Below are positions 24,527 to 38,900 of a DNA stretch of 64,000 nt, piece after piece. Source of the stretch: Prinia subflava (lineage: Eukaryota; Chordata; Aves; Passeriformes; Cisticolidae); assembly GCF_021018805.1 (NCBI RefSeq), contig NC_086247.1, positions 120,632,094 to 120,696,093 of the forward strand, read 5' to 3'. The position numbers and the translations under genes are program-made. The notes beneath the pieces are model-generated. The model had not been told where the DNA came from, did not search any database, and worked only from the letters and a program-made list of their open reading frames with translations. The stretch's first letter is position 1. The number at the start of each line of letters is the position of its first letter.

Positions 24527-27500
24527 CAAAGCCAGGAACTAATTGGCATCATCCAGCCAGATGTTAATGAGAGACCAGCGTTTAATGCATGTTTGCTGCT
24601 ATTCAACACTGCTGTGTACCAGCACTGCTTCCTTCAACTTACATAACCAGATATAGTCAGTGAACATGCTCATGCAAATCTGAGCAGAGGATGGACTTGT
24701 AGACCTGGACTTCTCAGTGAGAGTGGGCTTGAACTAGAAAAATGCATAATCCTTTTCAGAAATTACTACCTCAGATAGAATTTCTGTAATTTTTAGTTTA
24801 ATTTCTATAATTATTTTAGTGTAAAACCCAATAAAAATTAGACAAAACTTGGAAAGTTTGGTTATTGTTTCCTAGTGTGGATGTGTGAGGGATTATTTGT
24901 ATGTATGTGGTTTGGGTTTATTTTTAAAATGCTAGTGGTCCATAGCCATTTTCCCTTGCCTGAGGCTCTGGCCACGGGTTGACAAATAAATTTCTGGAGA
25001 GTCAAACACATCCAGGTGTGGATAGACAGAGAAAAGCTTCATGTGGTCAAATAACCTGCTCCAGTTTTGTCTAAATGAAGTGCCCGCTCTGTTGGGCTGA
25101 CAGTGCTCACCACTCCAATGCCATTGCCTCTGAAACCCATGGGACTAATTTCCTCATCTTTTGCTCCTTATTTTCACAGGCCTTTGCATTTCTCAGCCCT
25201 GATCTTAGGTGAGAGGAAAGCACCAAATTAATGCAAGAGGGTCACACTGCTGCAGGGCAGAGCAGAAGCCCCTTTTTGCAGCACATCCAGGCTGCCCAGT
25301 GCGATGGTATCCCTGAGGAGCAGCTCCCCTCTGCAACCCAGCTCAGCCCTGCCAGCCTCTGGGGCAGCACTGCCTCAACTGCACCACACCAAGGACAAGG
25401 AGATGAAATATCCACATGCCCACGCACCAGATCCAGCAGGCCACGGGGTCCCAGTTGTGATCCCTGAGACCTCAGCAAGAAAAATCCTCTGTGAGCCATT
25501 TCTTCTCGCTGTAAAGTGGAGCAGGCTGCCTCTGGCTGGCTGACTGACAGCTGAGAGGTTTTAATGAGCACCTCTCCTCCCTGCCAGCACTTGTGAACGA
25601 GACCTCAGCTTGGAGAGAGAGTTATAGTGCTGGGCTGAATTACCCTGAATTATTCTTTGCCCTTCTAAAAAGGTATAACTGCTATTTAGGAAGGTTCATA
25701 AACCAACAATGCATCTAGCATATGAAAAACAGAGAAAAAAAATCACTGCATGGACCTATATTTTAAAATAAATTTCATTTATCCCAACTGACCCTTTCCT
25801 GAACCACTAATAGAACAAACCTTCATGATAAAAGCTGAGGAGGGATGGGAAGAAACCAAGGCCTTGTGGATAATTCAGGAATGATGGGCCATGCATGGGA
25901 AATGGTACTGAAAAATGCATGAGAACCATTTTGTTAAAAAAAATGGACTGTGGAATGCTAACTTCCTTGGAAGAATCAAAATCAATAAATAAAAAGATGC
26001 AAAACTGTGAAGAGTCTGAAACTGAGAGCAGAAAGCTCTCAGAAATCTGACTAAATTGGAAAATAAGAGGCATTGAATTTTTCAGAGCGGGGAAAAGGAG
26101 CTGTAGGGACATATCTGAAAAAGATGCTTTGTTTGACACATGGCCAAGGTCAGAGCACAGAAGGAAGCTGTAACCACCATCACAAGCAAAGATTTTTGCT
26201 CTGGGAGAAAAAGAAAAGAAAAAGTTAGGTCTGGAAAAGCCAAAGCTGCAAGGAGTGCCACATGCAGCTCCCCTTCCTTGTGCTGGCCGTCCCTGAGCTG
26301 CTGCAGAGGGGAATGGTGGCTGGAAGTGAGCACGACAGCTGTGGGGAATGAAGATGTACCAGCCAAGCACAGCCTGCCCGAGATGAGTATGACACCGGTT
26401 TTGTGAGGCTGTCATACTCAGACTGGTGTCCAGGAGCTGGAGATTATTGTAACAATGACATGGCAGCAGATTGAATTTCCTCAATGGCAAAGGCAAGCAG
26501 AAGAGACCAGGGATGAGTGTCAGCTGGAGCAGGCAGCAATGCTCACTGGTATAAGAAATGCCAGCCTTCACCCTGCCCCTTGTTTTATTTTTTAACCACA
26601 AAAAATACATCACTTACAACACACAGGGTGACCAAATAAATACAGAAGCTACACTTGAAATTCAAAGAGGACAGGGATTTTTTTTTCATGAAAAAACCAT
26701 TTCATTTGCAGCTACGTCTATAAAGCAAGATTGAAGATGTTATTAGACATCAGACACTGCTCGTCTGGTGAAGTGTTTCCTCAGCCTGTAGGTATTCTTT
26801 GAGGAAAGTGAACTGGGTAATTGCCTTTCTCAGGGCATCAAACACAGGCATGGAGTGGGGGGCAGAGACAGTAATGAAAAAGTAGCGCTGCACTGCCTGC
26901 CCGATGGTGCAGCAGGGGTGTGTGTGTGTGCGCCTCTGTGCACACCTTCAACTAGCCTGGAAATCAAGTGACTGCTGCAGAGTCTCTCACCATGTTTAAA
27001 GGACTTCTCTGTTGTGTGTTTTAGTGGCAGATTATAAAGGTAACAGTGAAAGGACCTCAACACTGATGACACTTCCCAGGCTTGGGAGGCAAAACATCCC
27101 CTAGCAGGAGGGAGCCAAGAGCCCAGGGGAGTCCTTGGCCTGTCTCTTTGCCATCTTCCTGGCAGCCACCAGCACAAGAGACACATTTAGGGTCCAAGCC
27201 ATTCCAGCTGATGCCCAGCTGTCAGACCCTAGTGGAAACCCTTGAGGCAGGAGATGATGGTCTCAGCTGGGAAGGAACAGTGCATTAAAACCACTCTCAC
27301 TCATGCAGGCTCCAAAGTCACACTGACTGCTCCAGGACTAAGCTGGGGAGGAGTGGGAACTTTACACTCTTCATGATGCCCCCACAGTAAAGCAAGGTGC
27401 TTGTTTAAATCCATGAGATTGGCATTTTCTTGGGACGAGGGCCAGAGTGCCTGACTTGGGAAAAGAGGAGGAAATACAGGCAGCATTTTGCAGTCCTGAA

Positions 27501-30500
27501 CAAACACCGTCACCTCTACCCATCACTTTCTCCTCCTGAAAGATCCCCTTGCTGGTCCCAAAGGTGTTACTGTGTTCTTAAAACCTTTTTGCTATAACTG
27601 AACCTGGCCAGCACATGATGAAGCCAAAGCACAAGCACAGGACTGACCCTTCCATGTTGGGCATATCTTCCTTCCCCACAGAGATATGACTAGAAATAAA
27701 AGCCTTTATAAAGCCACTGAAACTGGCTAAAATTTGAATTGCCAGAAAAAGGGAATTTTTTTGGATAAATTAATACATTTAATTTTTTTGGTTTCTCTTT
27801 AATTCAGAAGGAAAACCAAATCTTCCACTTACATTGCTTTGAATTAGGGAAAGGAAATTTCATATGTAATTGTTTTATTTCCTTCATGCTGTCGATAGCT
27901 TATGTAGTGATGACTTTTGTGTTTGATGTTACAAGGTCAAGAGGCAAGGCTTGGTCTTTAAAGTAATTTTTTTAAATGAAAATGAATGAATTCTTTGTTC
28001 CTCTCATTTTGACATGCTCTGTGGAGAGTGTATGCTCAGCAAGTCTAAAGAATTTCAGGACAACTTGTCACAGCCTCTAGGAATAGACTAAATAAGTGTT
28101 AACCAAAGCATGAAATATGAAACACAAAAACACAAGACAGAATGAAGTGAAATTCTGCTCTGATTTTAAATCACGCATAAACAGATTTCCTTGCTATAAA
28201 CAGAGTGGCTGATTTTTTTTGTTTCCCTTTTGTTTTGCTTGTCTTTTTCAGGGCAGGAAAAAAACATTTGAGGCATCTCAAAATATTTGACCTCCTCCAA
28301 ATGAAATTCTTTCTGTTATTCTAGCTGGATCTGATAAACAGTACCCAGAGAAAACTCTTCAGAAATGTGGTATATATTTTAGTGTTCACTTTCCTCTGCT
28401 CTTTCTACCAATAATGTTGTCTGGTCAGAAGGTAGTAATAGCCCTCCACAGACAGCTTTAAAGACAAAGGGTCTAAAAGTCAACAGTTGAGTTCAGGACC
28501 AGTTTCCCATAAATATCATCCATCCCTTAAGAAAAATCTTGGTAAAGTAGAACACTTGTAGTGCCTTTTTAAAATTGAGATAGTCCTTGTCAGTGATATT
28601 GATATCTTCCATGGACACTTACACCTTGTACATATTTTTAAAATTTTCTATAATAAGGGTATTTTGAGAATCAAAAGAGTCTTGGTGAGTTGTTAGTAAG
28701 TGAAGTTCTTGCAGCTGCTACTTTACAGGTTTCAGTAAATCTCACACCTCCCAATATGTTTCAGTCCCTGCTAGATCCTGCATGCCAGCAGTTGTGTGAC
28801 ACTGATGTCTTGCTGGAGAAAAGCTGCCAGAAAGCAAACAATGCTGTTTTTGTAGCAAGTGCAGTAACTTCTGCAGCCCATGCATTATTTTGAGGTTTTA
28901 AGTCAGCCTTGCTCAAGAGACCAGTGTAGCTGTCTCCTGAGGGGTCTCCTTCCATTGCCCTGAAACCATCAGTGCTGCAGACAGCCAGAACTGGAGACAA
29001 ACTGGGTGGATTCAAGGGGACAATTCACATTTCCTTTATTTTTGGAGTGCATATTAATATCACCCCAATAGAGACTTCCTGTGTTTTTCCCCCTGCTTTA
29101 TGGGGCCCTGCAGTCCTTTGCTGGTCAACCAGCTGTCAGTGCACACAGGCAACGGCTGAGATTCGGAAATTCAGTTCATGCTTGTATGAATTCAAGCAGC
29201 TCTCAGTGCTATGGAAAGTGGAGATGCCTTTCACTCTCCTTCCTGCACCCCCCGTACAAACATGCCAAAAATCTGATTGCTTTCAGTAACACACCTCACT
29301 GCAACATAGCTGCACCTGAAAAAAGAAATATCACAGATGCACACTCTGCCTTGCAGCTTCAGCTGGGAGAAATGAGAGGCACAAGTTCTGGAAACAAATC
29401 TGCCCCTCGCTCAGCACCAGATAGCCGACAAGTGTTGGTCCATCTGCCGTAGGCAGTCAAACTGTGAGCTCACTGATGTGATATTACAGCAGCACAATCC
29501 ACTGAGGGTTTCTGGGCCATGCTCCATGCTGTGTGCTGCTCTCCCTCAGCAGTGTTTGAGGGTGAGGGCTGAGGGGCAGAGGGGCTCCTCCAGGCCGGGC
29601 TGATGGAGCTGGGCAGCAGTGCTGGGAACGGATGGCTGGAGCAGAGGCACTGCCTGACCGCGTTAGTGCTCTCTGCCAGCAGCAGTGATGGAGAAAGCTC
29701 TTGCAGCTGTCCCTCAAATCCCTCTGCCGCAGAGTCAAAACCCTTTCTGCTTCACAGCTCATCTGTAGTCACTTGTATCAGTTACCAGCCCTGGCACTGA
29801 ACTTCTGCCTTAGTATTTGGATGTCAATTCCTTTTGTCATCACTTTCCCCCAGTGTCCTTAAATGGACACGGGATGAAGGTGATGGTAATGCATTCCCTG
29901 CAGCATCCACAGCATCCAGGCCGTGTGACCCATGCTCACTGCCAGCAACACGGATGTCCCCTCCCCTGGCTCAGCTGGTGATGCTACCCTCAAAGGAAGT
30001 TGCATTACTCTGGGAGGTTCCCCAAAGTTTTGCTGCTGATGGAGGGGCTGAGTAAGGGGAACTCTCTTGTGTCCCATGCTGGCATCACTCAGCATCACCA
30101 CCACTGCATTTACAGACTGGGGCAGCCCAGACGAAGCCTGGCTGAGAGTCCCAGGGCCAGATTGCTATCTCAGGGGTGAAGCAACACTAGGATCAGGAGA
30201 TGAAAGCAGTGCCACATCTATCACAAACACGGACATTGAAGAAAGTGTAGGGAAGATTACACACAAGTTGTAGCTCATTAAAGGAAAACATGCCAAGATA
30301 TTTTTATGTTGTTGTTACTTATGAAAGAGTCAGTTAACACAACCTCTTATGGTAATTACTACTGTGTAAAGAGAGACCGAGCAAAGATTACAGCCCTTTA
30401 GTACACCGTCATCGTAGCTTAAGTGGAACATATTTAGTACTCAAACAAGACATCTCCCACATACCTGGCCAGGGAATAAAAAGTCCAGGAAATCCCTACA

Positions 30501-33500
30501 TAAGCTGCTCAGGCTGCTCCAACTTCCCCAAGGAGGCAGAAAAGCTTTCAGTGTTGGCTCAGGGCAAGGCAGGGGATTGGCCAGAGAAGGCTGGGATGTG
30601 GGACTGGCACTGCATGGTGGCCACAGGGAAGCCAGCGTGGCAGGAAAGGTGAGACAGAGATGAACTGTGGGGAATGTGATCTCCAGAAGATGGTCTTACA
30701 ATGGACAAGTGGTTCAAAGATCTCTCCTTCATCACCTCCATCACTCTGTCTGATGCAGGGATCATGCATTGAGAAAGAGAGAAAGTCCCATGTTTGCCAT
30801 GTGATCTGGCATCTCTAATAAATCCCCCTCTTACACCTCCAGTTTTCAGAAGCTGGGAGGAGTTCAACCATAGAAATTAATGACCCTGGTGGGATTTGCC
30901 ATCCTCTAATTTATCCAATCCATTTCTGATACTGAATTTATGTTTTCACCCCTGGAGGTGGTGTCACCTCAGTCTGTGTACTCCTCTGCACCCAGATTTA
31001 TGACAGTTCAAAACTCCCCTGTAATTCTTTGCACTGCAAATGCTAGCTTCTTCATTTTGTTTGATTTTGGTGGAGCCCATCTTTCCTGGGTAGGCTGCTG
31101 CAAGAGTTTCCCAAATTCTTAAGACCCCCAAACTCCTTTCTCAGCTCCTCACAGCTATCAGCATTTCTGCATGGCTCTGTGCAGGGAGCACCTCAGAGAA
31201 CAGCACCATGAAGTCTGCAGCCTGTTTATTCACTGTCACCCACTGATCTTCCCTGACATTGTCAAATCTGATATCTAGATGCATGAGGTCTCTCACCTCC
31301 ACCATCATATGCATGGCAGTGGAACCTCACAGCTATCTCAGATCTGGTTTGGCCAGCTTGGGCTCAGGAGTTAGCTTGTTTCTGGGATAAATGAATCAAT
31401 TGCAGTGCATACAACTTCCATAGGGTCATGGGGACTTTGTCAGTGATGCTCAGTGTAGTGCTCTCAAACCCATTCCTCAGCTGGATTTTCACCTGTATAT
31501 TGCTTCACTAACAACTGTTTTACTTTTCTTCGAATTATTTCTTTATTCAATTTTTTGAATAAAAAGCCAGAGCTGGAGAAGCCTGCAGCCATATCCTCTC
31601 CCACAGCTAAACTACTGCTGCAGCCAAATTCTCCTCACTTGGACTGGCTCCCACAGTCCCAGGGGCACCAACTTCAGCACAAACTGTAAATGAGTTGATG
31701 CAGATCAGGTTTTCTCATGAACGAATACCATGCAGTTCTGCATTCACACAACCTGATGCCAGTCTCCTGAAAGGAAGCACAGCATCAAACAAGGCATCAC
31801 TCAGGTTGGGTTGTCAGCTGTGCTTTAAGTTATGTGAGAAGCCAGGTCAGCCAACAGCATCCATTTCACCCTTTAGCAAATATCCAGATGGTACTTGCTG
31901 AGCTGAAAGTGAAGTGTCCTTTCTAACCTCAGAGTCGATATGTGCAGCTCTTACTGCTGGTTGCACTGCCTGTAAAGGTGGCACTAGGGAAGTTTGGAAA
32001 ATAACAGGAACATCTCTTCCTTTTTAAAATCAGTTTAAGAATTTAGAAAGGGCACTTGGTGACATTTTTAGGGGCAATGACACACAGGCCAAACAAAGGC
32101 ATGCAAGAGCATGATGATCTGAGTTCCTGTGGTCAACACAAGCATTAACTGGCTGCACAGACCACTCACTTCAGGCCTCATTAAAAACTGGGAGAAAAAG
32201 AATTGTAGTTTGCAAATGTAAAACGGTGGTTCAACAATTAACTTAATCGAGACTCTCTGCTGAGCACATCCTCACTCCCGTTTAGCAGAAGCTACCACAT
32301 GCCCCCCTGGAAAGCCGCTGTGAACGCACCCCTCTGTGGCTGCGGGTGGCTTTCCCAGCTGCAGTAACACGGACAGGTAACACTGCTGAGCACAAAACAC
32401 AGGCACTGTGAGCCCTTGTGCAAAAGTAGATGAGTGCAGAGTTCCATCCGGGTGACAGAAGTGACTGATCCCAGAGGAGAGTGTTTAAAGCTCTGGCAGC
32501 AGCTGGGCCCCTACAGCACTGCCAGCCCCCAGTGCAGACACGACCTACATCCTGCACTTTTGGGCAGACACCATCTAACCCTGCATTTTGGGCAGACACA
32601 CCGCTGGGGCTGAGGCTGCTGACACTCGATTGACCTTATCTCAGGCATGTGGTGATCAGCTGAGTGCCTTTGCTGCTGGCAGACCTCACCTACACCAGCA
32701 AAACAGGGAGCCAAAGCCGGATTAGGTTTCTGCTTCTGCAGCTGCCAGCGGATGCACTGACCCACCACAGCCAAGCCTGGTCTCGAAAACTGCTCTCCTT
32801 TATGGAGACAATTAAATACCTCATGTGCAGCCTTGACATTAAAACATATTTCAATTTAAAAGCAATATTTAGTAATACAGTTGGGGGTTTTTTTTACCAG
32901 TTTATTTGGATGGCAGAATCCAGCAGAAACCTCAGGACTGGCTGATTCATGCCTGTTTCATTTTTCCTTTCAATCCATTTTCTCTGAAAAGGAGACATAA
33001 GCAGTGAAGCCAATATAGTTTTATTGGATCCAGTGCACTGCCACTAAAACAAATATATGTACACTCAGGCCACCACACTTTTATTAAAACAAATAGAATT
33101 TAATTCAAACCAGCATTCAATAGCTACAGATTTTGGTAGGTGGTTGGTTGGTTGTTTTATTTTGAGAGATGAAATTAAATCCTACCAATACTTTTGCTCA
33201 ATATGTTTTCACAATCAGATTCATTTGACCTAAGCAATATATATTTATCATAGATAACACATTTTTATTAAAAAGAAATTTATAGAAACCAGGTTTCTTT
33301 TGGGCGCATAGAAAGAAATCCCAACCCATTGTAAGATTGGACCAGAAGGACAGAGGGAAGAACCTATACTATTTTTTATGCTGGTGAAAGGCACTTCTAC
33401 TTACGGGGCTCTTTTGACTACTACACTTGGGGTGACATATCTTCTTAGAAATGAGGTTTTTACATTTCAGTATCTTGCTAGGTAAAATATACTGCTTACA

Positions 33501-35982
33501 GACCGGCACTGGAAAAAAAGATAGCACTCAATATAAACAACTGCATTCATCAAAGGATTACAGTAGATTCAAACAAGAGCAAGGGAACTGGCGCTTGAAT
33601 CAAGGTGTATCTGCATAAGATAGTATCTAGAAGAAGCAGCCTGTGGTACTAATAACCTGAAAAAGAAGGAGAAAAAAGCTCAATACAGAAATGAAACTGA
33701 GTTGTCATGTACAGCAGTGATGTTCGTTTTATTGCATTTCCACACCTCTGTTTATAAATGAAATTTTTACAGATGCCAAAAGGAAGTACATTTCCTTTTG
33801 TCACTAAGTGTTTCTGCAAATAAAGTCTAGGTCTCCATGTGTGTCTAATAGAAATCACAGCTTTGTAAAAACCTTATTTCACACTTCCAGAACCTTTCCA
33901 GTTCTTTATTCATGGTGATATATACTTTGATCTGGAGCAGTCATTGTGTTCCCTATTCTCTCTGCTTCAGTCTATTAGAGAACAGTGCAGAACTTAGGAA
34001 GAGTGCCTGGCAAACCATTCACCTTTTTTCTTGACAACATTTTGTAAGAGAAGGACTGATGCTTCTCTGTAAGCAAAGTTGTTTTCTCCCCTTCAAAGGA
34101 AAACACCTGGGAAGGTTGTTGAGATGTGTCTGAGTGACAGTGGAATGTACATTTCCGTCCAAGTCAGGAGAACCCACGCACTTAATTCCCATGGGTTTAT
34201 TTGAATTTCTTTTCTTCTGTTGTTAGAAAAGTTTGGGGGGGAGAAAAAATCATGATCATGTATGAAAATCAGCTGTAGCAGATCTTAATGGCCTCCTCTG
34301 AGCTCACAGTGGTGAGAGAAATGAAGGTGCAGCTCTGCATCCATCAGAATTGTGTCCTGGCTGCATTCAGACCTGCCACAGCTGGAAACAAGCACATCCA
34401 CAAGCACTGAAGCACAATCTTGGTTTCTGCTTGAGTGCCCCCAAGGCTGACAGGAGATGTTTGGTGTATGAACAGCTTGGTGTGGTGTCAGAAGGAGTGC
34501 ATATAAATACATGGTGGCGCAGGGAGGTTTCGTGAGGGCGTTGTCTCCTGCTTTTTCTCTCTGTACCCTAAAAAGTATTGTCTTGTGTTGACCTTCCCTC
34601 TGAATCAAGGGCTCTCTCTCTTTGTCAGTCAGAAAAGCATCATTAGATAGCAGTGGTAGGGGAGCACTATCCCATCCATATGGGCTGAACAGCTGCCTTT
34701 GCAGACTTCCCAGCCAGGGGAGCAAAGGATTAAGTTCAAGACCCATATCCAGACACACTCCCCCACATTGTGCTGAGTGGCAGCACGGTGCAGGTGACAG
34801 AATGCTTCCTCTATTTCCAATTCACTTTGTCAGAGACCAGCTACTTCTCCTTTGCCTTGCTCCCTGTGACAACATTTCCAGTCAACAGCTCAGCAGCTGC
34901 ATCTGCCCGTCAGGCTTCTCCTCCCTGCCAGCCTGGTGCAGAGAGAGAGAAAAACACCCGACCCGACTCCGAACAGTTTTAATTAATACTGACATTTATC
35001 AAGCTGCAGAGGAAGCAACTGCTGCTTGTTGCTTGGGTTTATGTGAAAACAGTAGAAATAAATGGAACTGTCATAAAGTTGTAGACCATCCTGTCTTCAT
35101 TACATCCAATGCCTGGGAGAAACGAGTTGTGAGCAGCAAGAGCTACAGGAGCTCGTGGGGCGGCTGATGGACGGCTTTCTCTGGAAAGCAGGCTTTTCCT
35201 AAACCACGCTGCCTTGCTCACGTGTAGACACGTGGATCTGCTTGGGATATTGGTCACAAGCTCTGCCCAGTGATCCAGTATAGATCACCCATGTCCCTGC
35301 TGTGCCTCATGTTATTTGGGCATGCTGTGCTCCCAGTGTTCTGACTCTGACTCAAAGCCCGTGTCTGAGTCCTCCCAAATGCTGTTCATTGCCTGCCTCA
35401 CACCTGCCTCAGGACTGCAGGTCTGTCAGCTGGAGGCACGTACACCTTGGACAGGTCTGGTACGGGCTCGCCGTGCTGGAAAGGCCAAGCAGCTGCACCA
35501 TATTGATGCAAAATGCAAAGACTACATGCTTTTCATTTCATGAAAGGTCTCTGCATCCTTCCAAGCCATCTTGCCCATTTGCTGATCATTCATAAGCCTT
35601 TTAAATCTTGTACAAGCTGTAGTATTTATCACAGCTTTCTACCAGGGCAGCCTTTGGACATTTCCACCTGCTTATTGACAGCTTTTCCTTAAACTCCTCT
35701 GCAGCATTTATTTCCCAGCAAAAATGTAAACCCAAAAAAGAGAATAATTTCTTGTATTCTGACTCCTGGAGGTAGAAAAGAATTGCTCTCCCTCCACAGA
35801 TGTGTTCCTGCATCCCAGGTGTCCTTTACTTTAGTTTGAAAGCAACAACAAAGAAATAAGGAAATAAATAGAAAGACTTTGTATGACAGGTCAGTAGTGT
35901 ATGTGATTTTCCTTTGCAAGAGCTAATATCTGACCTGATATGAAATGCTAACTGGTCCACTATATGCTTACAATATACCTGC

Positions 35983-35998
35983 CAAAAAAAAAAAAAAA
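35983..35998. repeat. A16 homopolymer
   Basis: Sixteen consecutive A residues, followed closely by a C8 stretch and another A6 run (to about 36015). Prone to sequencing-length error. Confidence 0.9.
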
Positions 35999-38900
35999 TT
36001 ATCCCCCCCAAAAAATCAAACACAGTATCCTGTGAACCAGTTAAAAATAGACATTCTAAGCAAGGGATTTGTAGGTCAGGAGAAGCTTATCTGTAATCCC
36101 TCTGGGAAAAGTAAATCCTCCTGTGGCCCTAGAAAAGTCCAGTGGAGTCCTCTTGTAGCAGAGAATGCTGGTGTTGGTATGTTGTTTTTCTGAGAACCTG
36201 CAGCTCTGGATGCACACCAAGTACTCTTCTCAATGCCATTTTTGCCTTTAATTCCTCAAAGAACCCCATCCTCCAGGAAGGAGGCCACATGAGCCACACC
36301 AGGGCCTTCCCAAGCTCTGAAATAGAGCCCAAACCAGAGAAAAATCTCAAATCTCCCAGACTCATATTCAGACATACTGTGTGAGTGGACTGATGAATTT
36401 CTGTAAAATGCTCAGTAATAATTCTGATTACAGAATCAGGTCCTGATGGCAAGTACCTGTATTATAGCTGTATGTATATCAAAGCAATGGGCACCTCCCA
36501 CAGCTCACCCCCTCCTTGTACCCCTAGACACAGTCACATGTGATAAGACTAAGACTCTGTTGCAGCACACAACAAGCCAGGATATCTTCTGTAACCCTTG
36601 CTTGTAATGCAATTATTTAATATCATACAATAAAGCAATCTTCCTATAGCGACTTTCAACTGGGCCCTCTCATCCTGAAAACGCACTGTGAATGATAAAT
36701 GATTCTTCCTAATATTGCTAAAGTGAAATCCACCTCTTTTTGTCTCCTTTAGCTCTAGCCAGCAGCAACTGTTGGCTGCTGATAGCTACGGACAGCACAT
36801 TTCCCTTTCAGGAAACAAATATTGTATTATTTTGTAGAAAAAAATATCCCCGGTAATGTCAGCTATAAAGTACAGTAACTGGTCTTCAGCAATACATTGA
36901 ATTATACACACCTAACTGCATTGGAGACTATAAATGCATCAGATGGTGCAGGCCAGGGGGCTTGAGGAGTGGAAGGGATTTGTCCCTTGTCCCCCTCCGG
37001 GGAGAACTGTCACCCCAGTGCTGAGCTATTGCTTGAGTGGTGACTCTCCACGGGCAGAAAAGGCAGAACTTGCTGAGTCTGTTTGCAATGTGCTTATCTA
37101 TTATTGACATTCAGACCCCGTAACAACTCAGGGAATAAAAACAGAAAATGTGCCCACTCCAAACATCTTTGGATCCTGAAATGACAAATTCCTACTGCAG
37201 GGAAGAGACTGATTTGGTTCCTGCCAGTCCAGTTCCCATGGGAAAATACCGTGCCATATTCTGTGGTAAGTTTTTAGAAATGCACAGAATTGTGGGGATG
37301 TGTCAGAAAACATAAAAGAAAATCACAAACAGTGATAATGTCACCAACATGGCATTAAAGCATATTTGCAACTGTTCAGCAGAGTTACATCATGCAGAGT
37401 GATAAAGATGATCTTTTTTTGTTTCCTAGTATTTACTATTTATTTTTCTCTTATTCTGGAAACCTGTTTCTACTACTTTTTTCCCCTGACATCCTCCTCT
37501 GACCTTTTCTTCCAGCTTTTATAAGCTTTTCTCTTAACAGCTTTTGAGCATTATTTCATATCAAGCCACCTTTGTGTTGACAAAGCAAATTTAGAGTTAA
37601 ATATCTTTTTAAACTATGTTTTAACAGAGAAAATAAAAAACTAATATGGCATGAAAAAAATTGTATTTTTCAGGCAAAAGAAGGAGGTTAAATTGTTGGA
37701 GTTTTAACATACATTTTACATACATACATTCACTGCTCTGTTATCTCCATTATGGCTCGCATTGCAATTCCTAATCCATGTCAATTTAGAGCACCTAACT
37801 GCCAGTTAAAACACAATATAGTCTCTTTAAAATGAGAAGTATCCTTGCCTTTGCTGATGAATATCTTGTCCTGGTATAACTAACTTTCTACAGTACTTTT
37901 TGTCATGTCTACTGCCATTTTTATCTTCCTGTGCTTCTCTCATCAAGTGAGCTTTATTTTTAAGAGTTTTGTCATGAATGACAACAAAATCTCAATAAAA
38001 TGATGAGACCATTTCATCTCATTGTGCCTTTTCAGGAGTGTTGATTAAGATGCCAAAGTATGTATCACATCACCACATGATTTATGTAACAGGGAGTTCT
38101 TCAGTCACTAATTTCTGTCAGGTCTACTTGTCTAATCCAGTGATTTTAGGTCAACACTGAGATCAAGGGCTTATTGTTTTAATAAGCTGTTTTTATTATA
38201 AACTTATGCATCATGCTTATTATTTTGAGTCATAGAATTTTCATTAGAGATCTGTGCCCAAGATCCATGCATGACTCATTACACGACTATAGATACACTG
38301 TACTTGTTATAAATCATTCAAATTTGGGGACAAATTTGACCTGATGTAGTACAGTGTTAGCTCCTAAAATGATAATGTTGAGTTTATAGCCCCTGCATCC
38401 GTATGGGTGACTGGAGGTGTAAGCTAACACAGGGGGAAAGGCACAGAACCCCCCTAATTTCAGTCTGTGCTTCTCCACCTTAATGCAAACAATCAATCAT
38501 TACAGAAGGAAGCACAATACCGATCCTTTCCCCACTGAGGTCAAGTAGTGACTTTGAAGAGAGGGGACTGGGTTCACTGATAAAAATGATAGACAATTAG
38601 TTCGTGTTGTGTTTAATTGGAATGAATGAACTTGATTATTTGGTTTCCAATAAAGCAAAGTAAAGGGTACATAGGTCCATTAATAATGAAGAATCTTTGG
38701 TTGTTTCTTTGTTGTTATTTTTGATGCTCAGAAGTGGGTCACTCTTGTATGTGCATAAACAAAGAAAATAAATGGCTAGAAGAGGAATGAATTTTCCATA
38801 ACCTGATTAAACGATACATCTGGCTCCTCAGAGAATGTTATAGCGCTTAATGATTTTGTTGTTGCTGTTCTTAATGTGTCTAATGTTTGCTGTTTAAGAA

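Noticed and set aside
34285..35167. Overlapping open frames on both strands (157 codons minus, 181 codons plus)
   Set aside because: They overlap on opposite strands, have no recognisable motif and reflect a locally GC-richer, stop-poor segment.
36760..36781. Short inverted repeat (CAGCAGC...GCTGCTG) as a microRNA or terminator hairpin
   Set aside because: Seven-base arms are too short for a miRNA precursor and common by chance.
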